DNA from: JAWKRB01 sp041389885
Lineage (GTDB): Bacteria; Myxococcota_A; Polyangia; Polyangiales; Ga0077539
Length of the DNA: 64,000 bases
Assembly: GCA_041389885.1 (NCBI GenBank)
Contig: JAWKRB010000016.1
Location: 1-64,000, forward strand
Direction of reading: 5' to 3'
Below, piece after piece: positions 28,701 to 36,368 of the stretch (the stretch's first letter is position 1; each line of letters opens with the position of its first letter). The translations under genes and the position numbers were made by a program. A model generated the notes under the pieces. That model saw only the letters and a program-made list of their open reading frames with translations. It was not told the origin of the DNA and searched no databases.

Positions 28701-29989
28701 CAGGTGCCGTCGCAGTTGGTGGTGTCGACGCCGCAGGTGACCTCGCAGCTCCCGCTCGAGCAGATTCGGCCGGCCGGGCACACCGTGCCGCAGGCCCCGC
28801 AGTTCAGCCGGTCGGTGTCGAGGTCTCGGCAGGCGCCGCCGCAGTTGGCCGTGCCGGCGCTGCACGACACGCGGCACATGCCGCCGGAGCAGATCTGACC
28901 GGCGGGGCAGGCGCTCCCACACGCACCGCAATTCGCGGTGTCGGTCTGCAGGTCGCGGCAGACGCCCGCGCACTCCGTGGTGCCGCCGCCGCACGAGACC
29001 CGACACGCCCCGCCGGAGCACACCTGCCCGGCGGGGCAGGTGTTTCCACACGCGCCGCAGTTGTTGTTCTCGGTCGAGAGGTCGCGACAGACGCCCGCGC
29101 ACTCCATCAGGCCCGCGCTGCACGACACCACGCAGCGGCCCTCGGCGCACACCTGTCCGCTCGCGCAGGCGGCGCCGCAGACGCCGCAGTGCTCCCGGTC
29201 GCGGGAGAGGTCGCGGCAGAGGCCGTCGCAGATCGCGAGGCCCACGCCGCACATCGTGGCGCAGGTGCCCGCCGAGCAGAGCTGGCCGAAGGGGCACGCG
29301 TTGCCGCAGGCGCCGCAGTTCTGCGCGTCGGTGCTGACGTTCACGCAGACCTCGCCGCCTCCCGCGGCGCCCGCGTCGGCGCCGGGCGACGGGCACCGGG
29401 TGCTGAGCTCAGGGCAGCTGCGTCGACAGCGTCCTGCCTCGCAGGAGTATCCGTCGATGCACGCGTTGCCGCAGGCGCCGCAGTGGCTCCGCTCGGTCTG
29501 CGTGTCGGCGCAGAAGCGCTCGGCGCCGCCGTCCGCGCCGCGGGAGCACTCGGTGAGACCCGCGCGGCACATGAAGGTGCACACCCCGCCGGAGCAGACC
29601 CGGTCGCCTTCGCACGCGCGCCCGCAGACCCCGCAGTTGCGCGAGTCGGTGCCGAGGTTGGCGCAGCTCAGCCCGGCGTCGGCGTCGCCGCAGAGGGTCT
29701 CGGCGGCGCCGCAGACCGGCACGCAGAGGCCATTCTGACAGCCGCTGCCGGTCTCGCACCGACGGCCGCAGGCGCCGCAGTGGTCAGAGCTGGTGCCGAG
29801 CGAGACGCAGGCGCCGCCGCAGAGGGCCTGCCCCTCGCCGCAGCTCGCGTCCATCGAGGACGCGTCCGTGGCGATGTCGTTGAAGCTCGCGTCGGCGCCG
29901 CCGCCCACCACCGTCGCGCCCTCGCAGCCTGCCACGAGCGCCGCGAGCACGAGGGTCACGATCGCTCCGCGAAGGGTCACTGGTCTCAT
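25763..29989 (-). CDS. Large lipoprotein with 21 Stig1-like Cys-rich repeats and a Gly-rich C-terminal domain
   Basis: 1408 residues from ATG 29989 (MRPVTLRGAIVTLVLAALVAGC, lipobox VAGC at Cys22). An Asp/Ala-rich tether precedes 21 tandem units of about 43 residues. A typical unit is NCGACGxxCxxGQxCxxGxC then CxxGxxxCxGVCRDLxTD, with eight cysteines, matching the stigma-specific Stig1 pattern expanded in myxobacteria. Neighbouring units are nearly identical (CRDLTNDLANCGAC occurs twice in succession). The last 410 residues form a different region with a beta-rich part (ASVTVMNAPTGLSAGDEALL) and Gly-runs such as GGGGASVTGGGGNHGGG. Surface adhesion or matrix roles are inference. No enzyme motif. 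The repeat makes long open frames on the opposite strand that are not genes. Confidence 0.92.
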   Translation of the reverse strand: MRPVTLRGAIVTLVLAALVAGCEGATVVGGGADASFNDIATDASSMDASCGEGQALCGGACVSLGTSSDHCGACGRRCETGSGCQNGLCVPVCGAAETLCGDADAGLSCANLGTDSRNCGVCGRACEGDRVCSGGVCTFMCRAGLTECSRGADGGAERFCADTQTERSHCGACGNACIDGYSCEAGRCRRSCPELSTRCPSPGADAGAAGGGEVCVNVSTDAQNCGACGNACPFGQLCSAGTCATMCGVGLAICDGLCRDLSRDREHCGVCGAACASGQVCAEGRCVVSCSAGLMECAGVCRDLSTENNNCGACGNTCPAGQVCSGGACRVSCGGGTTECAGVCRDLQTDTANCGACGSACPAGQICSGGMCRVSCSAGTANCGGACRDLDTDRLNCGACGTVCPAGRICSSGSCEVTCGVDTTNCDGTCRDLQTDNNHCGACGTRCPAGQLCSRGACTVTCSAGLTNCGGVCRDTDSDRQNCGACGRVCASGQICSMGACAVSCVAGLSLCDGVCRDLQTDRQHCGACGNLCPSGLVCAAGACTVSCVAGLTNCAGVCRDLDTDRANCGRCGATCAAGEICLRGACAVSCAAGLSNCGGVCRDLQTDRANCGACANACPAGQVCAQGACAVSCAAGSTNCGGVCRDLATDRANCGACGAACASGQVCSAGVCQVSCASGLANCSGACRDLATDNRNCGACGALCAAGTACTAGACVTSCGAGLSDCSGVCRDLSTDRLHCGACGNVCASGQVCSSGACRVSCGAGLNDCSGVCRDLTNDLANCGACRNACGAGQVCSSGACVVSCGAGLNNCSGVCRDLTNDLANCGACGRACASGQVCSGGMCVVSCASGTTNCSGVCRDLQTDNRNCGACGRVCGAGTACADGACAVSCGTGQTACGGACRDLASDPANCGACGNACASGQVCAAGSCALLCGAGQTACAGACVNVQVDTANCGACGTRCPTPTGGAATCAAGRCGITCTPPLVPSGTSCVQSEYGDGADGAGDVSGTRDLSRESVSGRQTPDAPWFPVTAIGTASVTVMNAPTGLSAGDEALLINLQGGPGAVSRVGTYEFFRVSSVVGSTVQLASPVTGTYGATSNAALTGQVVALVRVPAYASLNVRAGAVLTTAAFDGSVGGVLAFRVAGDLNVAATGRIDMAARGYRGGPPGVIGDQDTYQGESRPGRGCGGQVGNCTQGYLNSPCNLCWQSNDGGGGASVTGGGGNHGGGATPGVSWNGGAANPPSAGGTYGVANLSLLTLGSGGGGTWRGGNVMSLMPGPGGNGGGAVFFSALRANLGAGAVTAAGETCNAASSGSFDYGCGGGAGGSLYARVQTLVVTGVAIRGGGGNGVIPPSPAGRTPRPGGNGGNGRIRIDARTVNGLVGGTSDANTAVNAAVEPDPGFIATAP
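27003..29842 (-). repeat. Tandem array of 21 Stig1-like units (about 129 bp each)
   Basis: The period is 129 bases (43 codons), measured between equivalent CGCCGCA(A/G)TTC positions at 27511 and 27640. Each unit encodes eight cysteines. The units around 27500-27760 are the most similar to each other and look like recent duplications, while the first three and last one are more divergent. This is a protein-coding repeat, not a CRISPR. Confidence 0.9.
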
Positions 29990-30249
29990 GGGCTGATGAT
30001 CCGCGCTCGCCGTCCGCAACACAATCAGCCGACATCCCCAGAACCCCGCGTCGCCGTCTCGGCCCCGCGCGACGCAGCGCTGCCCACCGTGGCGCCCGTA
30101 GGGATCGAATCAAGATCACCTCCGTGCAGAGATCGGAGGATGCGTCCTTCGGCACGAGACCCACCGCAGCGCTGGCAACCCGTTGCCAGGTACCTCAGTC
30201 GGTCCAATCACTTGTGTGAATCGGGAGTTCAGGGGTACCGATAGCGTCG
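29990..30249. other. Divergent intergenic region between the Stig1-repeat and beta-helix genes
   Basis: 260 bases of lower GC than the surroundings, between two divergent starts. The only promoter-like signal seen is TTGTGT (30212-30217), 18 bases, TACCGA (30236-30241), pointing right; it would start transcription at about the GTG at 30250. No RNA gene or terminator is recognisable. Confidence 0.5.
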
Positions 30250-32487
30250 GTGCGGGTTCTCCTTCTTCCGTTGATGTGCGTGGCCTGCTCGGCGACGCCC
30301 GCGGCGACGCCACGCGACGCGAGCGTCGAGGCGAGCGTGGTCGCGACCGACACGAGCGCGAATTCCCCACCTCCGCTTGACCCCTGCCCGTTGGGCTGGT
30401 CGCAGCTACGCGGCGGCGGCTGCGTCCCCCCGGCGCTCGCGTGTGACCCCGACGCGGGCGCGGCCGATCCCACCTGCGCGGCAGACGGCCTGCGCAACGC
30501 CGCGATGGCGCCGTGGGCGTGCCCGACCGGTTGGCGGCGCGACGGGGAGCGGGAGTGCCTGCCGACACTGCGCGCGGACTGTCCCCCTGGGAGCGGTCCT
30601 CTCCCCGACGGGACCTGCACCGACACCGTCGCGTGCCCCGACGCGCGCTTCCCTGAGGTCCCCGACGGCGTCGACCCGACCCGAGCGCTCTACGTCGACG
30701 CCAGCGCGTCCGAAGACGGCGACGGCACGCAGGAGCGACCCTTTCGCGAACTCGGCGCCGCCGTCGAGCAGGTGCAGGACCACGGCGCGGTGCTCGTCGC
30801 CGCCGGCCGCTATCGGCTTCTGACCCGCATCGATCGCGCGGTGCATCTACACGGTGTGTGCGCCAGGCGAGTCTCGATCGAAGCGCCTGGGGAGCCGGTT
30901 CCGCTCACGCTGATCGCGGTCGCCAACACGGGCTCGCTGACCCTGTCGGGCGTCAGCTTCGTGAACCCGTACGACCTCGCCGTGATGGTCCACGGCGGCG
31001 CGGCGCACATTCACCACGTCGTCGCCTACGAGGGCGGCGGAATGAAGTTCTGGATCGAGCACGGTCGCCTGACGGTGGAGGACGTGTTCTTCTTGGGCCG
31101 TCCTCAGTTGTCCGTGCCTGCCCGGCTCGTGCAATCGGGAGGAGACGTGGAGGTCGTCATTCGACGTGCGAGCGTCGACGAAGGAGCTTCGCTGCTGTCG
31201 CAAACCAGCGGCAGAGTCACGGCCGAAGACTGCGTCGTGCGGCAATGGGGCGCAGAGATCTTCTCAGGAACTCAGGCGCGCTTCTCTCGGCTCTCCCTCG
31301 AGCGACCAGCGGGAGGAACCGCTCTCTGGATCAGAGGAGGATCGCTCCTCGCCGAGGACCTCGCGATCTCAGGCAACGTCGACGCTCGCGACGGCGCGAC
31401 CTTCGTCGGCCGCAGGGTCCGCGTCGAGGACGGCTCGATCTCGTCGAACCATCAGGGCACGTCCGTCGAGCTCACCGACCTGATCGTGCGCTTCAACGGA
31501 GAGACGCCGCGCATCGCGAGCAACTGCGTGTCGACCGCCTGGGGCGCTCGGACCACCCTCCGCCGCGCGCGCCTCGGTCCGTGCTGGGAGGCGGGGATCT
31601 ACGCCTACCTGCTCGGCGAGACCGTCGCCGAAGACACCTGGATCCACGACGCGCGGCCCAACGTCGACGGCCGCCTGGGCGTCGGGGCCGCCGCGGCCAT
31701 CGGTGGTTCGGTGTCGCTGCGGCGCACGCTAATTGAGCGCTCGACGATGGCGGGGATCGCTTCGATTCACCTCCAGTCGACCATATTGGGGCGCTTGCCG
31801 CTGGCGACGCTCCTGCCCGAGTACGGCATCGAGCTCCAGCGAGTGCCGTCCAGGGTCGCCTTGACGGACGCCGTCATTCGCGACTCACGGCGCTCGCCCA
31901 ACTCGGTCGCCTTCGGCATCGCGGCGGCGTCCAATTCCGAGGTGACGGGCAGTCGCGTCACCGTGCTCAATCAAGAGGGCGCGGGCATCCTCGCGACGGA
32001 CTCAGGCTTTGATCGCAGAGAATTCGTCGAGGGCCTTTCGAGGACGGCGATGCTCAGCGAGGGCGCGCGGGGGCTGCTCACGGCGGTGCTGCCTCCCAAC
32101 CTCGACGGCCCCTCGCGGATCGACCTACGAGAGGTGTATGTCGGTCCGATACGGAGATCGCCGGTGCTGTGGGATCCGGCCTCCCGTGAGCTACGCGCCG
32201 AGACGACGGGCGCCTTCGGCGCGTTCGCGTCCTTCGGCTGCACCCTGCGGCTCGCCCAGGCGTACATCGACGGGCACGGCGTGACCGAGGTCGGCGTCGC
32301 GTCGCAGGGCACGCTCGAGCTCACCGACAGCGTCGTGACCCGCGCCACCGGATGCGCCGCGACACGCAGCGACGCCGTCGACGCGGTGCTGTCGGTCGGG
32401 TCGACGCGCGTCCGCGGAAACGGGCGGGACGAGGTCTGCACCGACCCTGGTCTCCCCGCGCTCCGACTGCCGATGTCTCCGAACTGA
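30250..32487 (+). CDS. Secreted right-handed beta-helix (DUF1565-like) protein
   Basis: 745 residues from GTG 30250. A short hydrophobic start (VRVLLLPLMCVAC) suggests a lipoprotein, although the lipobox is not ideal. An Asp/Ala/Ser tether and a Cys-rich region (PCPLGWSQLRGGGCVPP, ACPTGWRRDGERECLP) lead to ALYVDASASEDGDGTQERPF, the DUF1565 opening that precedes parallel beta-helix folds. The remainder consists of short beta-strand turns (LTLSGVSFVNP, LTVEDVFFLG, LLAEDLAISGN), ending in LELTDSVVTRATGCAATR. GC content is visibly lower (about 62-67% in sampled 60-base stretches against about 80% in the Hsp70 gene). Likely surface or carbohydrate-binding; enzyme activity cannot be claimed. Confidence 0.85.
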   Translation: MRVLLLPLMCVACSATPAATPRDASVEASVVATDTSANSPPPLDPCPLGWSQLRGGGCVPPALACDPDAGAADPTCAADGLRNAAMAPWACPTGWRRDGERECLPTLRADCPPGSGPLPDGTCTDTVACPDARFPEVPDGVDPTRALYVDASASEDGDGTQERPFRELGAAVEQVQDHGAVLVAAGRYRLLTRIDRAVHLHGVCARRVSIEAPGEPVPLTLIAVANTGSLTLSGVSFVNPYDLAVMVHGGAAHIHHVVAYEGGGMKFWIEHGRLTVEDVFFLGRPQLSVPARLVQSGGDVEVVIRRASVDEGASLLSQTSGRVTAEDCVVRQWGAEIFSGTQARFSRLSLERPAGGTALWIRGGSLLAEDLAISGNVDARDGATFVGRRVRVEDGSISSNHQGTSVELTDLIVRFNGETPRIASNCVSTAWGARTTLRRARLGPCWEAGIYAYLLGETVAEDTWIHDARPNVDGRLGVGAAAAIGGSVSLRRTLIERSTMAGIASIHLQSTILGRLPLATLLPEYGIELQRVPSRVALTDAVIRDSRRSPNSVAFGIAAASNSEVTGSRVTVLNQEGAGILATDSGFDRREFVEGLSRTAMLSEGARGLLTAVLPPNLDGPSRIDLREVYVGPIRRSPVLWDPASRELRAETTGAFGAFASFGCTLRLAQAYIDGHGVTEVGVASQGTLELTDSVVTRATGCAATRSDAVDAVLSVGSTRVRGNGRDEVCTDPGLPALRLPMSPN

Positions 32488-32529
32488 GCGAGGGCGCCCC
32501 CGCGAGCCGTGCCTGGGGGTCTCGCGCAG

Positions 32530-32566
32530 AAAAAAGCCCCGGAAACCTCTTCGACTTCCGGGGCCT
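32530..32566 (-). terminator. Rho-independent terminator downstream of tRNA-Pro
   Basis: On the minus strand GCCCCGGAA (32564-32556) pairs with TTCCGGGGC (32544-32536) over nine base pairs with an 11-base loop, followed by six T residues (32535-32530). It lies 12 bases past the tRNA 3' end and is the clearest intrinsic terminator in the window. Confidence 0.88.
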
Positions 32567-32574
32567 TCGTCTTC

Positions 32575-32654
<80 letters not shown>

Positions 32655-32663
32655 GGGAGGGGC

Positions 32664-32692
32664 TTTCTACCCGTCGCCCCTCCCCGCGTCAA
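32664..32692 (-). promoter_or_regulatory. Promoter of the tRNA-Pro gene
   Basis: On the minus strand TTGACG (32692-32687), a 17-base spacer and TAGAAA (32669-32664). The predicted start lies about six bases before the tRNA 5' end. The element fills the gap between the SDR stop at 32711 and the tRNA, so the tRNA has its own transcription unit. Confidence 0.65.
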
Positions 32693-32710
32693 GCGCTCTC
32701 GGTGAGATTC

Positions 32711-33688
32711 TCACACCGCGTACTCCTCGGGCTTGTAGCGCGCGAGGTTCGCGCGCACGTAGCGCACGACCGCGTCGACGCCCTCGTCGAGCGAGACTTT
32801 CGGCGCCCAGCCGAGCAGCGCCCGCGCCCGCGACGCGTCGCCGCAGAGCCGCTCGACCTCGCTCGCGCCGGGTCGCAGCCGCTGCGTCTCAGTCACGATG
32901 GGCAGCTCGCGGCCGACGGCGCGCATGACCTTGCGCGCGAGGTCGCCCACGGAGATCTCCTTGCCGTTCGCGAGGTTCACCACCTGCCCGAGGGCCTCGT
33001 CGCGCTCGGCCGCGAGCACGAAGCCCGCGACCGTGTCGGTGACGAAATTCAGGTCGCGCGTGGGCGCGAGCGCGCCGAGGTGAATCGCCTCGCGCGTGAG
33101 CGCCTGCACCACCATCGACGAGAGCACCGCCCGCGCGCTCTGCCGCGGCCCGTAGGTATTGAAGGGACGCACGGTCACCGCCGGCAGCCCGAAGGCGCGG
33201 TGAAAGCTCTCGACGCACGCGTCCGCGCCGATCTTGCTCGCGCTGTACGGCGACTGGCCCACCACGGGGTGCAGCTCGGTGATCGGCACGAACTGCGCGG
33301 TGCCGTACACCTCGCTGGTCGAGGTGTGGACCAGGCGCGCGCCGTGCTCCGCGCACGCCTGCGCGACGTGCAGCGTGCCCAGCACGTTGGTCTGAAAGAC
33401 GTGCGAGGGCGCGTGGTACGAGTACGGGATCGCGATGAGCGCGCCGAGGTGAAACACCACCTCGCAGCCGCGCACCGCCCGCGACACGAAGAAGGGGTCG
33501 GTCAGGTCTCCCTGCGCCAGCTCGACCTCCGCGAGCACCTCGCGGGGGACCAGCTCGAGCATCCCCCGGTCGCCGCGTCCGTTGTAGCGCACCATCGCGC
33601 GCACCTCGTCTCCGCGCGCCACGAGCGCCTCGACGAGGTGGCTGCCGATGAAGCCGCCCGCACCTGTCACCAGAACCCTGCGTCCCAT
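32711..33688 (-). CDS. NAD-dependent epimerase/dehydratase (extended SDR, LegB-like)
   Basis: 325 residues. Rossmann motif VLVTGAGGFIGSHLVEALV, catalytic YSASK (Tyr-x-x-x-Lys) after TSTSEVYG, and substrate-side RPFNTYGPRQSARAV identify an extended short-chain dehydrogenase acting on a nucleotide sugar. The N-terminal MVRYNGRGDRGML and the lack of other markers place it near the LegB/GDP- or UDP-sugar 4,6-dehydratase branch; exact substrate unknown. It probably supplies a deoxy- or amino-sugar for surface glycans. A second SDR at 49186 is of a different branch. The gene stands alone between the L,D-transpeptidase and the tRNA. Confidence 0.9.
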   Translation of the reverse strand: MGRRVLVTGAGGFIGSHLVEALVARGDEVRAMVRYNGRGDRGMLELVPREVLAEVELAQGDLTDPFFVSRAVRGCEVVFHLGALIAIPYSYHAPSHVFQTNVLGTLHVAQACAEHGARLVHTSTSEVYGTAQFVPITELHPVVGQSPYSASKIGADACVESFHRAFGLPAVTVRPFNTYGPRQSARAVLSSMVVQALTREAIHLGALAPTRDLNFVTDTVAGFVLAAERDEALGQVVNLANGKEISVGDLARKVMRAVGRELPIVTETQRLRPGASEVERLCGDASRARALLGWAPKVSLDEGVDAVVRYVRANLARYKPEEYAV

Positions 33689-33725
33689 GAGCGCGGGTTC
33701 TACCTCATCGCGCGGGCTGCGCGCG

Positions 33726-34754
33726 TCAGTTCGCCGGGCGGCAGACGTTCGCGCTGAGGCTCATGTCGGGGCGCTGCGCGTTGGCCGCGGTCAGCCGCTC
33801 GCGGTAGCTCGCGCAGTTGTTGTTGTACACCGTGTCGGCCCTGGGCACGCAGATGCCCGCGCTCATCGTCGTCGCCGCGGGGTCGCGCACGCAGAAGGTC
33901 GTCGCGCGCCCCGCGCGGTCGGGGCAGGTCATCGTGCAGGGCATCGTGCAGGTGCCCACGCTCTGCCCCGAGGGCACGCGGCACACGCCGTTCGTGAAGT
34001 TGCAGTCGGAGTCGGCGGTGCACTCGGAGCCCACCCAGCGGCTCTCGGTGTCGACGGCGCGTCCCTCGTTGGTGCGCTCCACGGCCTGCTGCACGCGCAC
34101 CGCCACCTTGGGCCGGCCGCGGAGCCGCGCGTAGACCTCGACGATGTCGTCGGCGCCCATGCGGATGCAGCCGTGCGAGACGTAGCCGCGGCGCAGGGTG
34201 CCGCCGTTGGGCTGGGTGTAGTTGTCGATCGGGCCGTGAATGCCGTACCCCGCCGTCGGCGGACCCGAGAGCCGAATGAAGGGCAGGCCCGCGAAGACCG
34301 GAGTGCGTACCCCCCGGTCCTCGTGCCAGATGCGGCAGGGGTAGTTGTAGCCCCAGCGTCCGTCGGGCACCTCGGCGGTGTCGCGGCCCGTGTAGAACAC
34401 GCCCTGCGGCGCGCTCTCGCTCGTGGGCGTGAGGCTCCGGCCGTTCTCCATCGCGCCCGGACCGATCGCGAAGACCTTGTCGTAGCCGCCCGCGCGGTCG
34501 CGCAGGTGGAGCGTGAGCCCGTCGAGCGAGACCACGATCTCGGGCTGCTGCAGCGCGGGGAGGTCGGGGATCGGCTTGCAGCGCAACGCCTCGGTCCACC
34601 GGCTGGGGTCGCGCGAGCCGGCCTCGCCGATGACCTCACCGAGCCCCACCTCGTCGGTGCCCCCCATCTCCGAGTAGATCTCCGAGTCCGCCGCGCATCC
34701 CGATGCGGCGAGGGCGGCGACACACGCGATCCCGATGCGACGAAGGTGGACCAT
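33726..34754 (-). CDS. L,D-transpeptidase (YkuD) lipoprotein with Cys-rich C-terminal extension
   Basis: 342 residues. The signal peptide ends in AASGC, so lipid anchoring is likely. The YkuD domain spans about residues 70-230, with GIHGPIDNYTQPNGG and the catalytic SHGCIRMGADDIVEVY containing the active Cys. Such enzymes make 3-3 peptidoglycan cross-links or attach proteins to the wall. After the domain comes a tail of about 110 residues with ECTADSDCNFTNGVC, PCTMTCPDRAG and further cysteines, a dickkopf/EGF-like disulfide pattern that is not part of ordinary YkuD enzymes and may bind wall or matrix. Divergent from the HSL-type hydrolase gene. Confidence 0.92.
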   Translation of the reverse strand: MVHLRRIGIACVAALAASGCAADSEIYSEMGGTDEVGLGEVIGEAGSRDPSRWTEALRCKPIPDLPALQQPEIVVSLDGLTLHLRDRAGGYDKVFAIGPGAMENGRSLTPTSESAPQGVFYTGRDTAEVPDGRWGYNYPCRIWHEDRGVRTPVFAGLPFIRLSGPPTAGYGIHGPIDNYTQPNGGTLRRGYVSHGCIRMGADDIVEVYARLRGRPKVAVRVQQAVERTNEGRAVDTESRWVGSECTADSDCNFTNGVCRVPSGQSVGTCTMPCTMTCPDRAGRATTFCVRDPAATTMSAGICVPRADTVYNNNCASYRERLTAANAQRPDMSLSANVCRPAN

Positions 34755-34827
34755 GGGCCGCCGTTAGCACCCTCGTGACAGAAACTCAACGCGGCGGGGC
34801 CCCGCACGGGGTACGCTCTTGCCTTCG

Positions 34828-35874
34828 ATGCCGCTCAACCTTGACGAAGCCATGCTCCGCGGCACGAGCCGCGTCCTCACGCGCCTGCCCGAGGGCCTCG
34901 CGCGGCGGCTCTTCGGTCGGCGCCCGCGGTCTCCCGAGGGCCACGTCCTCGACGCCGCGCTCTTCAACCTGCTCATCGCGGCCAAGCGCGTGGGCGTGGC
35001 CGACGCGACGCTGCTCCCCCTCGACGACGCGCGGATCGGCTTCGAGCGCTCGCTTCGCCTCACCGACCGCGCGCCCCGTCGGGGCCTCGAGGTGCGCGAC
35101 CTCACCCTCACAGAAACCCCTGCGCCGCTGCGGGTTCGGGTGTATCGCCCGCACGTCCGGGTCTCGCCCTCGCCCGCGGTCGTGTACTTTCACGGCGGGG
35201 GCTTCGTGCTGGGCTCCCTCGACTCGCACAACGACCTCTGCCGGCTGATCGCCGAGCGCACGCGCGCGGTGGTGCTGTCGGTGGACTACCGCCTCGCGCC
35301 GGAGCACGTCTTTCCGGTCGCCGTCGAAGACGCCCTCGCGGCCTTCAACGCGCTCCGCGCGCGCGCCCCGTCGATGGACCTCGACCCCGGTCGCTTCGCC
35401 GTCGCCGGCGACAGCGCGGGGGGCAACCTCGCGGCGGTCACGGCCAACGCCCTCGCGGGCCCGCAGAGCCCCATCGCGCAGTGGCTCATCTACCCCGCGA
35501 CCGACTTCACCCGCTCGCACGCCTCGCACCAGACCTTCGCCGACGCGCTGGTGCTGCCGAAGCGCTCCATCGATCGCTTTCTCTTCGACTACACGCCCGA
35601 CCCCGCGACGCACCTCGACCCGCGGGCCTCGCCGCTCTTCGCCGACGACCTCCGCGGGGTCGCGCCGGCCATCGTGCAGACCGCGGGCTTCGACCCGCTG
35701 CGCGACGAGGGCGACGCCTACGCGCGCAAGCTCGCCGACGCGGGCGTGCCGGTGTCGCACCGCTGCGAACACACCTTGCTCCACGGCTACGCGCACCTGG
35801 GAGGGTTGGTCCCAGCGGCGAACGAAGCGCTTGATTGGGGCTGCGCCCTCCTCCGCGCACGCCTCCACGGCTGA
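34828..35874 (+). CDS. Alpha/beta hydrolase, hormone-sensitive-lipase type
   Basis: 348 residues from ATG 34828; an in-frame TTG nine bases earlier is less likely. HSL-family motifs: oxyanion HGGGFVLGS, VDYRLAPEHVFP, nucleophile elbow GDSAGGN, Asp in TAGFDPLRDEG and His in LHGYAHLGG. This gives a complete Ser-Asp-His triad for ester hydrolysis of short or medium acyl chains. No signal peptide is seen, so it is cytoplasmic. The YbaK gene follows 11 bases later on the same strand and is probably co-transcribed. Confidence 0.93.
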   Translation: MPLNLDEAMLRGTSRVLTRLPEGLARRLFGRRPRSPEGHVLDAALFNLLIAAKRVGVADATLLPLDDARIGFERSLRLTDRAPRRGLEVRDLTLTETPAPLRVRVYRPHVRVSPSPAVVYFHGGGFVLGSLDSHNDLCRLIAERTRAVVLSVDYRLAPEHVFPVAVEDALAAFNALRARAPSMDLDPGRFAVAGDSAGGNLAAVTANALAGPQSPIAQWLIYPATDFTRSHASHQTFADALVLPKRSIDRFLFDYTPDPATHLDPRASPLFADDLRGVAPAIVQTAGFDPLRDEGDAYARKLADAGVPVSHRCEHTLLHGYAHLGGLVPAANEALDWGCALLRARLHG

Positions 35875-35885
35875 CACAGGAACCC

Positions 35886-36368
35886 ATGAGCAGAGCCCCC
35901 AGCACCAATGCCACCCGAGCCCTGCGCGCAGCCGGGATCGAATACAGCGAACACCTCTACCGCTACGAAGAGCGCGGCGGCACCCGCGTCTCGGCGAGGG
36001 AGCTGGGCCTCGACGAGCACGCCGTCATCAAGACCCTGGTGATGGAAGACGACGCGAAGCGCCCCCTCCTCGTGCTCATGCACGGCGACCGCGAGGTGAG
36101 CACCCAGCGCCTCGCCAGGACCCTCGGCGCGCGGAGCATCGCGCCGTGCTCCCCCGAGAACGCCGACCGGCACTCGGGCTACCTCGTCGGCGGCACCTCG
36201 CCCATCGGCACACGCAAGAAGATGCCCATCTACGTCGAGAAGAGCATCCTCTCGCTGCCGCGGGCCTACCTCAACGGCGGCTCCAGGGGCTTTCTCGTCG
36301 GGCTCGTGCCCGAGGTGCTCACGCGCATGCTCGGCGCCATCGAGGTCGAGGTCGCCGTCGAGGGCTGA
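35886..36368 (+). CDS. ybaK: YbaK/EbsC-type aminoacyl-tRNA deacylase
   Basis: 160 residues from ATG 35886. The YbaK fold is indicated by LDEHAVIKTLVMEDD with the conserved Lys, LLVLMHGDREVSTQRLAR, the GYLVGGTSPIGTRKKMPIY loop and the Gly-rich GGSRGFLVGLVPE. Family members hydrolyse Cys-tRNA-Pro (or related mischarged tRNA) made by prolyl-tRNA synthetase, protecting translation accuracy. It follows the HSL-type hydrolase closely. Its TGA abuts the stop of the convergent SUMF1 gene. Confidence 0.93.
   Translation: MSRAPSTNATRALRAAGIEYSEHLYRYEERGGTRVSARELGLDEHAVIKTLVMEDDAKRPLLVLMHGDREVSTQRLARTLGARSIAPCSPENADRHSGYLVGGTSPIGTRKKMPIYVEKSILSLPRAYLNGGSRGFLVGLVPEVLTRMLGAIEVEVAVEG

Noticed and set aside
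27237..28898. Long open frames on the plus strand opposite the Stig1 repeats
   Set aside because: They arise from the 129-base repeat and GC bias; the products are repetitive His/Pro/Arg-rich sequence and the minus frame has the real Cys-rich repeats.
27003..29842. Regular tandem spacing resembling a CRISPR array
   Set aside because: The period is 129 bases with a conserved reading frame and divergent protein-coding units; there are no short identical repeats with unique spacers.
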